Positions 10,048 through 21,460 of a DNA stretch of 64,000 nucleotides are shown here, piece by piece. Under the pieces are notes generated by a model. The model was not told the origin of the DNA, did no database searches, and saw only the letters and a list, made by a program, of their open reading frames with translations. How positions within the stretch are numbered: position 1 is the stretch's first letter; every line of letters begins with the position of its first letter. The stretch is from Thamnaconus septentrionalis (taxonomy: Eukaryota > Chordata > Actinopteri > Tetraodontiformes > Monacanthidae), in assembly GCA_009823395.1 (NCBI GenBank), contig CM020501.1:636861-700860 (forward strand), in the 5' to 3' direction. A program made the position numbers and the translations under genes.

Positions 10048-10745
10048 GGGTGAATTCCAATTCCTCCCTTAACCCTCAATCTCAACCCTCAATCTCAAAA
10101 ATGCGCGCTCCCGTTAAGTGCAAGTGCTGTCCCGATTCTCAGAACGTCAAGTTGAGGGACAAGTTTAAGGGCTGTATCGCCCTCAATATTGAGATTCTCC
10201 GGTACCACCCTTGGGAGTAAGGGCTACCCAGAAGGCATTGTGTATTTTCGCCAAGACATCTTTGAAAAATTACGATGAAAAAAGCGAGCTACAAATGGAA
10301 GTATTTTCTTAGTTAATAAAGATATAAATATTACGAAACCAATTTATTGTCTTAGTTTAAGACTTTTTTATGGATTATTGACATCGTTGTTCCGTAACAT
10401 TTGTTTTTTTTTTACTTTACAATGTTTGTCAGGCGGACCGGCGGTCCTGGCTTCATGTTACTTGTATGCCTCGTTGTGTAGCGACGGAGGACTTCTTTTT
10501 CGTCGTGATCTTTTTCCGTCTCCTTCTTCTTCGTCGTCGTCGTCTTCTTGACAGACTGGACGTAGCTTTGGCGTTAGGCCGCCCCCCATAGTATGAAGAC
10601 ATAACTGCACTTAAGGGGTGTCCCATTTCTAAGTCACAAGATAGCCCTTACACTTATTTTTGAGGGCCAAGATTGAGGGCCAAAGATTGAGGGTTAAGGG
10701 CGAGGGTTGAGATTGAGGAGTTAAGGGAGGAATTGGAATTGGCCC
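10048..10745. mobile_element. PIF/Harbinger-type MITE with TAA target duplication, inserted in the LINE endonuclease
   Basis: A 698-bp element with TIRs of about 42 bp: left starts GGGTGAATTCCAATTCC, right complement starts GGGCCAATTCCAATTCC. Both continue with CTCCCTTAA and CTCAATCTCAACCCTC. It is flanked by TAA at 10045-10047 and 10746-10748, the 3-bp duplication typical of Harbinger. Deleting the element and one TAA rejoins the LINE endonuclease in one frame. No coding capacity. Confidence 0.9.
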
Positions 10746-10748
10746 TAA

Positions 10749-11245
10749 AAGTCATTTAGAATGAAAGTATCATTTGCTACGGATCTGGCACTAATCAGAG
10801 CCATGCGGACCATGCGCTGAACCGTCTGTGCGGGGGCCCGGCTAACCGAGCGAAGACTCTCCGGTGCACAGCCCCTTCTGTGGATCCTCACATGGTGGCA
10901 GCAGGGATAGGGAAGCCCGGTCTCCGATTGAATCGGCAGAAGCCACCGGTAGAAGTAATACGCAGAGCCTCGTATGTCATAGGCGGCACACTCCCTGGAG
11001 AGATCAAACAGTGTACGGCGAGAGTTGAACGTAGAGGACAAAGCCAAGTGAGCTCTAGGCCGGCATATTACTCCATCCCTCCTTCCTCGTCTTCTGCAAC
11101 GGCTGTTGCGTGGTAAGGGGACAGGTGGACGCCACAGGTAAGGGGGCACAGACGCCAGAACAGGCTTCATCCAATCATAAAAGTCTTGGATCGGTAGATC
11201 GACCACAGAATCACGGATTTGTGGAACACACAGGCGATCGTACAC
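10749..11245 (-). pseudogene. L2-type LINE N-terminal region and start of endonuclease
   Basis: A 166-codon minus-strand frame, beginning MYDRLCVPQIRD at 11245, ends in ALISARSVANDTFILNDF. That resembles the 'ARSV.NKTFILNDFF' opening of APE-type endonucleases in fish L2-group elements. The first ~130 residues are a basic, Arg-rich linker that I do not recognise. The frame is intact up to the Harbinger MITE. The upstream part (11246-11345) probably belongs to the 5' UTR. Confidence 0.7.
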
Positions 11246-11345
11246 CAGCAGAAATTACACTGTGCGATAAAAATGACAAACTCTGGACAATACACAGAAA
11301 AGGCAGTAGAGGTAGACGGCCAGCCACACACAACGGCGCCATCTT

Positions 11346-12194
11346 TCCCCCGGTTTAGTACAGTGGCTAGCTGCTAGCACAGTCGGCTAATCACCCACCG
11401 GTAGCTAAACCAAAATCTGATTGGTTCGATTGAATGTGGCAGACGGAGGTTTCGACTAATCACAAGCGTTCACAAGCTAGCTAGCTAGCTAGCGACCCTG
11501 CTACCAAACAGGGCACCACAGAACCAAAACTTCTGGAGCCGTTTGACCGGGAGGAGGAGGTGGAGGGCGGCAGACAGGCGGCACAGCAGCCAAGTCTCCA
11601 ACTAAAACACTTTTAGCTGCCATAGTAACGAGCCTCTACCACCACCTCCCACAATGCATCAGTGCAGGCATAAGCTGCAGGCTGCAGAGTGAATGGCAGT
11701 GGAAGCTGCACAGGGCAAGCTGGTTTCTCTCTCGCTCTCTCTTTCGCTCTCTCCCACACACCCACACACACACATTATGCGGCCCCAGTAGACACTTCCA
11801 GGTCCCTAACGAGGTCGCTAATTAACTCTCCCACTTGCTCGCCGTTTGTTCTCCGGCAGGGAAATTGTCGGCCAATTAAATAATGTGAAGACGCTCCAGC
11901 AGCTGCTGTTAGCAGCTAAACGCTACATCCATTCTACTGCCGGCGCCACCTAATGAGGCGCGGCCTGTGGCCCCGCCCACCACTGCTGCACACACACACA
12001 GAGCACCATCGTGTGTGAGCGGTGGCTGCCTCCGGTGCAGCACCGGCGCCACTGCAGTGGCTTTTGCAAGCAAAGTATCACCGAGGTCAAGGCCCACTTC
12101 TTCCTGGACCAGGTGGGGGTTTGGGGAGCAGCAGAGGCTCTGCCCACCAGCCACTAGCTGCAGGTGTAGCGGCACAACGTCACCAGCTAGCACA
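11346..12194. other. Gene-free stretch with GCTA repeat and a possible conserved islet
   Basis: (GCTA)n at about 11474-11491, a CT-rich run at 11718-11755 and CA at about 11757-11772. At 11805-11895 an AT-rich islet (GGTCGCTAATTAACTCTC, then GGCCAATTAAATAATGTG) sits in GC-rich DNA and looks like a homeodomain-site cluster; that is inference only. An open frame at 11909-12205 on the minus strand shows no family likeness. Confidence 0.35.
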
Positions 12195-12560
12195 GGTGAG
12201 GGCAAACTACGGCCTGGGGGCCATACTTGGCCCGTTAAGCTTTTTAATCCGACCCACCGATGCTTGAAGACATGACATTAATAGTCATTAAGTCATAACA
12301 TAATTGTATTTCATCAATTTTTTCAGTGTTTTAAAAGCCATTTCAATAAAGAGCCAAATATCGTACCAAGACATATTTTATTTGTCACTATGCTTTGGTT
12401 CATTTTCAATTGACAAAAGTACATGTTTTCTACTTATCCCATGATGTATTTTATTCTCTTATAAGGTGGGTCACAAAAGCATTCCATCCATCTGCTGCAG
12501 CGCCGGCGCCTCTGTTAAAATTTTAGAACCCATTGAGGCCACATCAGTAGTGTTGCCAAC
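12195..12560 (+). mobile_element. hAT-like MITE fragment
   Basis: GGGCAAACTACGGCCTGGGG at 12202 matches the familiar 'GGGCAAACTACGGCCCGGGGGCC' start of vertebrate hAT non-autonomous elements. The right end and target duplication were not identified; the end coordinate is approximate. Confidence 0.5.
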
Positions 12561-13045
12561 TTTCATTCAGGAAAATAAAGGAGGCCTCCTGCAGCTCTCG
12601 GGACCATGACCATCACATCATCAATCATAACTTAAAATAGGGTTTCAAAAAAGTTTTATTAGAAATAAGCTGAATGGTTTAATTGTCTTGAAATATTTTA
12701 ATTTAACATATTTTTCCACAACAATCAATGAAGTGCAGGATGAATGGCTTTTTACAAAGGAATTAACTAAATAAAGCTGAAAAGAACAAGAAATCCTGAT
12801 ACATAGACTACTCTGTGCAAGCCAGTACGCAGTTGTTGTGAATGGGTTGCACAATGGTATTGCCTGCAGCTACGTAGATTACAGTTTTGAATGCAAACTC
12901 TATTGAAACAAACGTTTACGAGTTTGCATCATAAATAAATGTATGTTCAAGACAATTCATAAATATCCCGAGAGGGGTGTGGCCTCCACCTATGGCTGGT
13001 CAGTCATCAGAAAGGACAGTGACTGATAGGAAGTATTTTAAAGCG
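12561..13045. other. Gene-free AT-rich stretch
   Basis: Contains a short inverted pair, ATGCAAACTC at about 12890 and GAGTTTGCAT at about 12919. No gene recognised. Confidence 0.4.
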
Positions 13046-13164
13046 CACGCACACACACACACACACACACAGCCCCTCACAGTGATTTTTGTCTAATATT
13101 TTGTTAACCTCACTTGCAATTAACCCCTCGCTGTGAGACGCCACACAAGAGGCCAAGAGTGGCG

Positions 13165-13198
<34 letters not shown>

Positions 13199-13459
13199 GC
13201 AGCAGCAGTTTGAGAGAATCAACGCTTTGTGTCATTGGGCCCCCTATTCTCTATTGGGACCCACTATGTGTGTGTGTGTGTGTGTGTGTGTGTTGTCTTG
13301 AGGGGGGGGGGGTTCCACCCTGACAGGTCTCATTGTGGGGGGGTTGATGTGAAGTCAGAGATGCTGTGAATCTCCAGCGACAGCGGTCATTGTGCCCCAG
13401 CAACACACACACACACACACATTCAATGGGAGGATTAAAAGCTACACCCCTCCACCCTA

Positions 13460-13518
<59 letters not shown>
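13046..13518. repeat. Microsatellite cluster: CA, AGC, GT
   Basis: (CA)n 13046-13071, (AGC)n with one interruption 13165-13208, (GT)n 13267-13293, (CA)n 13403-13421, (GT)n 13461-13518. Poly-Ser and poly-Cys frames here are artefacts. Confidence 0.9.
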
Positions 13519-13519
<1 letters not shown>

Positions 13520-13615
13520 ATTGAGCTACAGGCTGGTCTCACCGTGCTAATGATGTTACCCACCCCCATCTTTTCACTTGAGGACCCGCCCCCTTTCTTA
13601 TGAAAGGTCAGTTTG

Positions 13616-13627
13616 TGAGTGAGTGAG

Positions 13628-13687
<60 letters not shown>

Positions 13688-13688
13688 T
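13616..13688. repeat. (GAGT)n then (GTGC)n tetranucleotide array
   Basis: A few GAGT units run into about fifteen pure GTGC units. The array is uninterrupted and alternating purine-pyrimidine, so a Z-DNA candidate. Confidence 0.9.
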
Positions 13689-14521
13689 TTGTGTGGAGCT
13701 ACATTAGCTTGTAGCCAACGGCTAGCAGCGAGGAGCAGCAGGTTCTAAGATGGGGGGTGGGATGGTTAGAGGGGGAAGGTTGGAGGGTGGGGGGGTGGAG
13801 GGGTGCGGGGGGCAATTAAGGCGGAGGAAGCCTCCGTCAAGGGTCAGGGCAAGCGGCGGGCTAGGTCACTGCCCCGACACAAAGCCAGGGGGCGCCGCTG
13901 TAATCAGTGCACTGATGATTCTACAGAAACACGGCGGCAGTGCCGCCGCTATGATTCCACTGCCATGTTTGCACTTGCTAATAATTGTTTCCTGACAAGT
14001 GAAGCCATTATGGCGGCGGTGGTGGTGGTTATCTGAAGCTGGAAAGTCACTTTGTCTCATCTGCACAAAAATAAAATTGTTCAAATTGTGTTGGGGTTGG
14101 TGGGGTGGGGGTGGGAGAATTATCCCATAGCCCCTCCCCTCCCCCCCACTGCCACCTCCCTCTTCCAATTTATTGGAGTAACCGAGCAGAAAATGCGTCG
14201 ACAGCTGCAGCACTTTGCTGCTGCTGCTGCTGCTGCTGCTGGTGTGTGTTCACGCCACGGCCCTGCCGCCGCCGGCCTCATTGTGTGCCAGTAATTGCGG
14301 CAGGCGGCGAAAGCAAGAGGGCAGCAGCGAGTCCAGCAATTACCAGAGAGAGATGACACGCTGTACTTTTATATTCACTTCCTGTTTAAGGCGGCGGGTG
14401 GGCGAGGAGGAGGAGGGGGGTGGACCAGGTGGTCACCGGGCGCAATGCAGTTTGTGTTTAACCTTTGTCATGTGATACTCTTCACCGCCACCGCCACTGC
14501 CACTGCCAGCCGATCAGAAAA

Positions 14522-14564
<43 letters not shown>

Positions 14565-14637
14565 AGCCCAGGATGAGGGAAAGGGGGCGGGGCCTCAACC
14601 TCAGGAGGCCAACAGGAAGTGAGGTTGTCCTTTACAA
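13689..14637. other. Gene-free GC-rich stretch
   Basis: A G-rich tract at 13750-13820, (CTG)n at 14217-14240, and (GA)n at 14525-14563. No coding exon recognised; open frames are repeat-driven. Confidence 0.45.
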
Positions 14638-14812
14638 AAGTGGTCCCCAATCTTTTTTGCACCACGGGCCGGTTTAATGTGAGACAGTATTTTCACAGAC
14701 CAGGGGAGGGGGGGTGTTGGAGGTCACGCTGAAGTCTCGCGGAAGAATCGTCGACCAGTGGGGGGTTGGAGATCGCACTAAAGTCCCGTAGCCCAGGGGT
14801 TGGGGACCACTG
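14638..14812. mobile_element. 175-bp hAT MITE with 8-bp target duplication
   Basis: Left end AAGTGGTCCCCAATC, right end complement CAGTGGTCCCCAACCCC. Perfect flanking duplication CTTTACAA at 14630-14637 and 14813-14820. Both the terminus and the 8-bp duplication are diagnostic of hAT. Confidence 0.9.
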
Positions 14813-14861
14813 CTTTACAACACTGGACCACACGACAGGATGAGGTCGAGCAGGTTGACTA

Positions 14862-14873
14862 GAGAGAGGGAGG

Positions 14874-14935
<62 letters not shown>
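14862..14935. repeat. (GA)n microsatellite with GGAG interruptions
   Basis: About 74 bp of GA repeat. Confidence 0.9.
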
Positions 14936-14936
<1 letters not shown>

Positions 14937-16189
14937 ATCTCCACTTCCTGCGTCCCAGTTTGGCTCAAGGTGTTCACAACCACAAGGGGGCACTAGTCTG
15001 GGTGTTCCGCAGAGCCGAGGGAGTGGGGGGAGCCATCCAGCCAATCAGCTCCACCCAAGACCACCCCCATCCCCCCGGCACCTAATGTCCGCCGTCACGC
15101 TCCATCCAGGGACGCTTGATTTATTTCCAGGGACGATGAAGTTTAGCAGCCAGCTGATCAATCGACAGGAAGTTCCAGTCATTTGTCACCGTCCCGTCCC
15201 CCTTAGCACCAGAACCAATCAGGTGCAGTCGAGCACCAGCAACTCCCACGCCCCCAAACACCACGTTGACAGACGGCTAACCCCGCCCCTCTTCTTGAGT
15301 GAACAGGAGAGAAAGCCAATCAGATGATCTCTACTCAGCGATAGCTAACAGGGGCACTGCAGTGCCACCACCGCCTTCACTGCCCATCAGAATGTCCATT
15401 ACGACCCCGCGGCGGCCATGGCCGTGGCGGTCACGGCGGGCGCGAGCCTCATTACAGGCGCCGCTACATTGTAACAGGAAATTGCTTCTTTCTGCTTTGT
15501 GTTTGCTCAGCCAATCACAGTAAAGTCTCGACTATCTGTAGACTGGAGGACAACAGCTGTCGACCATGTCCACTTTTTTTTTAATATAATAAAGCAGGGA
15601 AAGGACAAGTTAGCTGCCTGAACGGCGCGCTTTCCTGCCAATATGGCGGTGTTTTGATTTAGACTGTTGCATGCCGGGATCGCCTAATGTCAGCTACAGG
15701 AGCTCTATACCTGAAAATCCACTGTCCAGGAGCCAACACCCCTCCTGTGCTGCAGCGCCCCCTTGTGGTGCACCGCAGGAACACATGTAGATCCCATTCT
15801 GACGTCGTCCAATCACCTTCCAGGTGGTTTTCTTTTTGCATGTCCTGCCCCTTTCCAGGTGTTCTACCCCTCCAACGTCACCTGGACCAGGGCCATAAGC
15901 AGGGTTATGAAGCTAGTGAGGTATAAACCAAAGATTTTTGAGCACTCATGTATCAAAAGCAAAAAAAATAGTGTTTTAAAGTGTGCAATTACACAAATAC
16001 ACTATCACATAATTTTGTTGACTGGATCTTTATAATCTTTTGGCCCTCTCAGATATAGGTCTGTATTATTGGAGTTTTGGAGGGCTGTCTGAATCCTGTC
16101 TCCAGAGGGTTCAACTCACTGAAAGTACATAAAAAGAAACAGACAGACAGACGTATGATCAGTTAATGCAAATCTGACAAATAATACAG
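14936..16189. other. Gene-free stretch
   Basis: No gene or complete element recognised. It contains ordinary GC-rich DNA and an A/T-rich part after 15900. Confidence 0.4.
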
Positions 16190-18220
16190 CTTTTTTTTTC
16201 TTCTCAATTTTAACCAGGTAAACATTTGAGAACAAATTCTTATTTACAACGGCTGTCTAATCTTCAGCGTATTACCTTTTGGAAGGCCAGATGGATCATA
16301 GCTAACAGTTACCACGTTTGAAATTAGTCTGGTTTATCAATAATTTTGTGTAAAAATGACAGTAAAGTTGACAATTGGGGCAATTTCACATTGGCCACTT
16401 CAGCGTTTCTTTAAAGTTATTCTTAAAAATGATAACTGTTTGTTTGCTAGAAAATGTTGAGGAGACAATGTATTGCTGTCACAGCAGTTGGCAGGTAGGC
16501 AGATTTTAAAACCCTGAATGCTTTATTGAAAAGTATGTAGACATAACATTTCTCCTCCGCATGACATAACGTGACAATCAATTTTTTATAGCAGTTGTTT
16601 TTTAAATGCAAAGTAAGTTCTTTAGAACGTGGCTGCAAATAAATACGCCTAGTGGCTTTTCACATTGGCAAGTATTCACAGCAAGGGAGGGGGAATGAAG
16701 CTGGTTCTAAAGTGACAAAAGAAAAAAACAATTAGAGCACCGTCCGCACCAGAGATTGTTTTGGAGTGTGGATATAAAAGTAAGATTGTTTATTAACATT
16801 ACATCTCGCTAACTAACGACGTTAACTAGTGAGATGTGACGAAATGACTATGAGATGACAAAAACTTTATTGTCCCTCGAGTTGAAATTTGTCTGGGGTA
16901 AGTACATGCAGCTGCTGCAAAATAGTGTTTGCTTTTTGTTTCAACAAAACTATAATCATGACAGATGCCAAACTGGTGAATATGTTCGTTCCTTGCCTCT
17001 AATTTAGGTCTCAGCACACGCTGACTTTTCTCTTCCTCTCTTTTCTCCTTCTTCTTCACCCCAAAACCAAAACATGTCCAGTGAGTGCTGGTGCACTTGG
17101 CACGCTGTGGCGTGACATGTAAGACTAAAAGTTACGTGACCTCATATGCAGAAACACAGCACGATTTTTTTTTTATTTTTTATAGAAAGACAACCCCTGA
17201 TTGTCAGCTGCAACGGTTAATGTAGTTTTTTTTTTCAAAATGTATATTTTTAATTAAAAATGGGGGCGGGGGGTGTCCAAGCCACCCAACCAAGCCTCAC
17301 TTGGTTGGGTTGGACCAAGCCTCACTTCCTCTGCGTCGGTGCCCACTTCCCTCCGGACGGAGGAGGCCGGCACGCCATGGTTAAGAGGAGGAGGACGGGA
17401 CCTTTGACCCCTGACCTCTAACCCCTCTGTCTGATACCCTATTGATTACGTCTGGCCCTCAGCCGCCGTGATTGTTGACTGCTAATCACTTCACACTTTT
17501 GGGGTTTGGGGTGTTTGGAGTTGGGGTGGAGGGGGAACCTGCAGGCCCCTCTCCCCCACAACCTCAGCCCACAACCTCTGTCATGGCATTGGCGACAAAT
17601 AAGGTTTGCAGAGAAAACAAGAAGCTGCCACCTTGAAGATGAAAAAGAAGAACATTTTTTGATTTTTACAACCACACTTTATTTACAAAAACAAACCAAA
17701 AATTCTGCACCTTTTTACAGACAAAAAATTATGAAAAAATAGATAGATGAATAGATAAATAAATAAATAAATAAATAATGATGAACAACAAACAAAAAAA
17801 AAAAGATCAAACACTAGCCAAAAAGCAAAAAAGAAACATTCAATCTGTCAGTGCATCAGAAAAAATAATTCATCGTTAAAACAGCACACAAAATGTTTTT
17901 GTGGCACCAGATTGCTGAGAAGCTCTCGAGGTCATTCATTTTTTTAAGAAAGGAAAGATCCAGGTGGATTCTGCATCAAAAGTTGCGGCACCACACCATC
18001 GTTGCATCAGCATTTAAAAAGCCTTCAATTATGTTTCTCCTTAAAATGTAAATGGCCATTTTATCTTCCCTAACAATAAAATGTAAAAGCTGCCATATTT
18101 TCTTGTTTTTGTTCTTGTTGTTGTAGCCTGTGCCATAAATACAATTAGTGAATGTAAAATTTAACAACATTGGTTAAAAGAGTAAAAAACCCAGTCTGTT
18201 ACAAAGAATAAAAAAAAAAA
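16190..18220. other. Gene-free AT-rich stretch with LINE 3' tail and small hairpin
   Basis: AAAACTTTATTGTCCCTCGA at about 16861-16880 reads, on the minus strand, like a LINE 3' end (…GGGACAATAAAGTTTT). Around 17278-17313 CCAAGCCTCACTTGG sits in a short hairpin and CCAAGCCTCACTT is duplicated just downstream. (AAAT)n lies at about 17755-17776. No gene recognised. Confidence 0.4.
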
Positions 18221-19257
18221 AAATAATAATAAACTTTATTTGTAGGAAATAATTCAAGGCTGCTGTCCACGTAGGCTGTAATTGTCCATGCTATGGAAGG
18301 CAAGATCCTATCTAGATGAACAATCTGCCGATAGGACAAGTCCAGGTCCTAGGCGTGGTGGTGGGATGAAGCGATGACACCAAGACCCCCAGGACAGCAT
18401 AATCCAGCTCCTGGCGCAGTGGTCATCACCTGCCGGGGACACAGAGACTGCGGCAGTATCATGCATATCGAGCATACTATACAAAGCATAATGAGCGCTA
18501 GTTTGGACAGAGTAGATAGAGTCAAAAGTCAGAAAGAGTCAAAGAGTCAAAGATTGATTGGGTGGAGAGTGATAGAAGCTCCGCCTGCACAGAGCAACGA
18601 TCCCTGTCACGGGAGCGAAAGATCTCCCTCCACGGCGTAAGCCTATAGCAGCTTAACTGACAGTGGATGGAATCTAAGTATAAGCTTTAAGAAAAAGGAA
18701 GGTCTTAAGTCTACTCCTAAATAAACTAACTGTGTCTGCCCCCCTCACAGAGGCTGGAAGATGATTCCAAAATAAAGGTGCCAGGAAACTGAAACACCTA
18801 CCTCCTGACCTAACTCTAGAAATTTTTGGGATAACTAAAAGACCTGAATCCTCAGAGCGAAGGGCTCTTGGAGGATGATAAAGTTCAATTAGTTCCATAA
18901 TATAAGAAGGAGCCTGAGAATGAAGAGCTTTGTAAGTTAAAACTAGGATCTTAAATTCAATTCTAAATTTGACTGGCAGCCAATGCAAGGAAGCTAAGAT
19001 TGGAGTAATATGCTGCCTCCTTTTAGTTCCGGTTAACAATCGTGCAGCAGAGTTTTGGATTAACTGTAATGTCCTAAGGGACGAATTTGGGCATCCTGCT
19101 AGTACTGAGTTACAGTAATCTAGCCTAGACGTAACGAAAGCATGGATTATTTTTTCAATGTTTTTGAAGGACAAAAAACCTCGAATTTTGGCAATGTTTC
19201 TTAAGTGGAAGAAAGCTGACCTCCCCACATTCTGAATATGAGAATTAAAGGTCAGGT
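18221..19257 (-). mobile_element. 5'-truncated L2-type LINE
   Basis: The minus strand carries the C-terminal part of an L2-group ORF2, then about 450 bp of 3' UTR ending in AAATAAAGTTTATTATTATT at about 18221-18240. The 5' truncation near 19257 abuts a different LINE (Tx1-type). Truncation of this kind is typical of incomplete target-primed reverse transcription. Confidence 0.8.
18674..19228 (-). pseudogene. L2-type LINE ORF2 C-terminal region
   Basis: A 184-codon uninterrupted frame on the minus strand. It contains FFHLRNIAKIRGFLS, VTSRLDYCNSVLAGCPNSSL, LQLIQNSAARLLTGTKRRQH, ITPILASLHWLPVKFRIEFK and a closing LFRSRLKTFLFLKAY. These are the post-RT blocks of L2-group elements. The catalytic RT core lies upstream of the truncation and is absent. 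The frame is better preserved than the same region at 7334-7924, suggesting a younger insertion. Confidence 0.85.
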
Positions 19258-19482
19258 TCAGAAAAAATGTTCAGAAACGTGTCCTTGTAGTTACAAAAAG
19301 CATTTGATGCAAATGTACCATGGACGATCCGCCACTGTAGATCTCCAGTTCTTTTTTTCAGTGGTGGCTTGCACAGGATCCTACAATGTCCTCCAGTGAG
19401 CTGCATCTCCCAGTCTATCAGTCCAAGTGCAAACTGCTCTTTTCTCAAGAGTCTTTTTATTTAAAACTTTGACACAAGCCTT

Positions 19483-20340
19483 TTAGAGGTTCTTCTTGTT
19501 TGTGTGGCTAAGGTGAAGAGATGTTGTCCTCAGCAGCGGGACCGCACTGTTTCCTGGGACTCGATCGCAATTTCCCATCAGCACCCACCCACCCCTGCCA
19601 TCGACGAAAGTTTCCTGGGACTTCAGAGCGAACTTCCTTGGCCCTCTGACACAATTCAGGTTTGTCATGTGGCCCCTTGTAAAAAAAAGTAATTGCCCAC
19701 CCCTGGCACAGGGAGCACACAAATTCCCGTTGAATTTCAGTAGACTCTCAATGTCACAATACAACATACGGGTCATGGCAATGAAACCAGGGCTGAACCC
19801 ATTCCTCCCCATGACTTTCCAGAGGAAGCTGTGTTCAACCCGGTCAAAAGCCTTTTCCTGGTCTAGCGAAATGAGACCAGTGTCAATGCCCAATGAGCTG
19901 GAGACCTCCAAAACAACACGAATTAGGTAGACGTTGTCTACCATGGACCTGCCGGATACACTGTAGGTCTGGTCCCAGTGGATGACCTGCTCCATGGCTC
20001 CTCTCAGCCTGGAGACCAACGTCTTTGAGAGGGTATTATAATCCGTACACAGAAGGGACACCGGGCGCCACTTTTTGATCTCCTGTAATTTTCTCTTTTT
20101 CAGAAGGAGGGTCGTTACGGCTCTCTGGCAGGAGAGAGGCAGGGAACCGGTGAACAGACTTTGGTTAAGGACCTGGAGCAGGTCAGCTCACAGTATTTCC
20201 CAGTACTCTATGTAGAACTCAACTGTGAGTTCGTCAATCCCCAGAGCTCTTCGGCCCTGCATGCTCTGCAGGACAGCCGAGAGGGCGGTCCAGCTGGGCA
20301 TTGCTATCAGGTGATACCTGTGGTAGAGTTCTCAAAAAGT
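19483..20340 (-). pseudogene. Tx1-type LINE reverse transcriptase, decayed
   Basis: Minus-strand frame with the RT entry 'LLCTDYNTLSKTLVSRLRGA', the motif MEQVIHWDQTYSVSGRSM and motif A ISLDQEKAFDRVEHSFLW. After FNGNLCAPC, where motif B (QG.P/RQGCPLS) should follow, the frame enters unrelated sequence, so motifs B and C (the catalytic DD) are missing. Upstream, CQRAVTTLLLKKKKLQEIKK leads into the RT in the same frame. A separate block at 19262-19448 (KKRTGDLQWRIVHGTFASNA) belongs to the C-terminal region. Confidence 0.8.
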
Positions 20341-20874
20341 CCTCCTCCAACTCGATGTTCTCTCTGTAGGCCGATGTGTAGAGGGCTAAGAAGAACTGTG
20401 TAGCTCTGTTGTGGATTTCATGAAGCTCAGTCAGCTCCTGCCCGGTGTTCGACGGCAGGGAGTGGATGGCCTTGTGTTGTCCATTTTCTTCTCCAGACTG
20501 AAGAAGTAGCCAGAGAGCGTATCCATCACTGTGATGTTTTGGATCCGGGACCGGACCAGCGCCCCCTGTACCCTTAAGTCCAGCTGGCTGGTTAAGGCCA
20601 CTTTTTTGGAGTTTAGGACTTCAATGTGTTCGTAATTTCCTGTGGAAAAGCCAAGTGCTGCTAATTCCACTATTTCACTCTACAGGTCTTTTATTGATCT
20701 ACTTGTATACTGCGTGACATTGAGAGTGTACTGCTGACATAATAGTTGTAGCTGTACTTTCATATGGTTCCACCACTGACTAAGACTACTAAAATCAGTA
20801 ATTACATTTTTAAAACCACATCAGAAAAACACTTTAAAACCTTTATCTAAAATCAAAACAGGATTAAAATGTTA

Positions 20875-21444
20875 TTATGCACTCTTTGGTAAAACATTCT
20901 TGAGTATTACATAACATAAAACCAGCAAGTGATCAGAAAAGCCGGATGGCACAATTCTACAGTCTTTAAAAACATTAGAATGATGCTTAAAACAATAAAA
21001 CCTGTCTAACCTCGCTAGAGAGACTCCGTTCTGTCTTAGGAGGGACCAGGTGTAATGATGACAGTCTGCATGCATCCTCCTCCTCCTAATTTAGTATTTA
21101 CAATTTCTAAAAACCTCTTCCTCTCTGCTCCATTGTTGGGTGCATAAATATTCATAAAAACTAGACTAAAATTGTCGAGCTTGGCTCTGACCAGTAGGCA
21201 CCTCCCCTTCACCACCTGCTCCACCTCCGAAGAGGATGGGGTGAACCTCCTGGAGAGGAGGATGCCCACTTGTTGTGGTGTTGTGGTTTAAAACTACCCG
21301 GCCCTCCCACTCCTTCTCCCAGAAACTCTCAATAATTTGGTCACTGTGGACCTCTTGGAGAAATAAAATGTCAATGCACTTATTCTTTGCTGTGTCCAAC
21401 ATACGTGCCCTCTTCTCAGTTTCTCTGGCTCTAATTACATTCAA
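20875..21444 (-). pseudogene. Tx1-type LINE endonuclease, decayed
   Basis: Three minus-strand pieces in different frames: NVIRARETEKRARMLDTAKN with KCIDILFLQEVHSD; ILLSRRFTPSSSEVEQVVKG with FSLVFMNIYAPNNGAERKRF; and RLDRFYCFKHHSNVFKDCRI with PSGFSDHLLVL. These are the N-terminal, central and SDH-containing C-terminal blocks of the APE-like endonuclease of Tx1 LINEs. The GDFN region between the second and third blocks is deleted near 21075. Confidence 0.8.
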
Positions 21445-21460
21445 CGTTGCAATTCTTAAA

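Larger units (their letters stand above)
7146..11345 (-). mobile_element. Nearly full-length L2-type LINE, interrupted by two MITEs
   Basis: Read on the minus strand, the order is: an N-terminal linker and start of the endonuclease (11245-10749), the rest of the endonuclease (10044-9660), the reverse transcriptase (9448-8679) and the C-terminal region (7924-7334). A 3' UTR follows, ending in a short tail (complement of ACTTTATTTATATAGCCC at about 7160-7177). Removing the two MITEs (7925-8678 and 10048-10745) leaves about 2.75 kb of LINE. The 5' end is approximate. Several frameshifts show it is dead. L2 assignment rests on the RT and C-terminal wording (LQLMQNAAA, NRREHITPVL); a related Rex/CR1-group clade is possible. 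Confidence 0.85.
19258..21450 (-). mobile_element. Tx1-type L1-clade LINE, internally deleted
   Basis: On the minus strand, endonuclease (21444-20875), linker (20670-20431), RT (about 20340-19720) and C-terminal remains (19448-19262) occur in the right order but with frameshifts and deletions. Wording such as VDNVYLIRVVLEVSSSLGID and ISLDQEKAFDRVEHSFLW is that of Tx1-like L1 elements. The 3' tail was lost or replaced by the L2 fragment. Confidence 0.8.

Noticed and set aside
10048..10100. Interstitial telomere repeat
   Set aside because: CCCTTAA and CCCTCAAT words are not TTAGGG units and belong to the Harbinger TIR.
13165..13208. Poly-Gln/poly-Ser coding exon
   Set aside because: The AGC array lies among other microsatellites and has no flanking exon.
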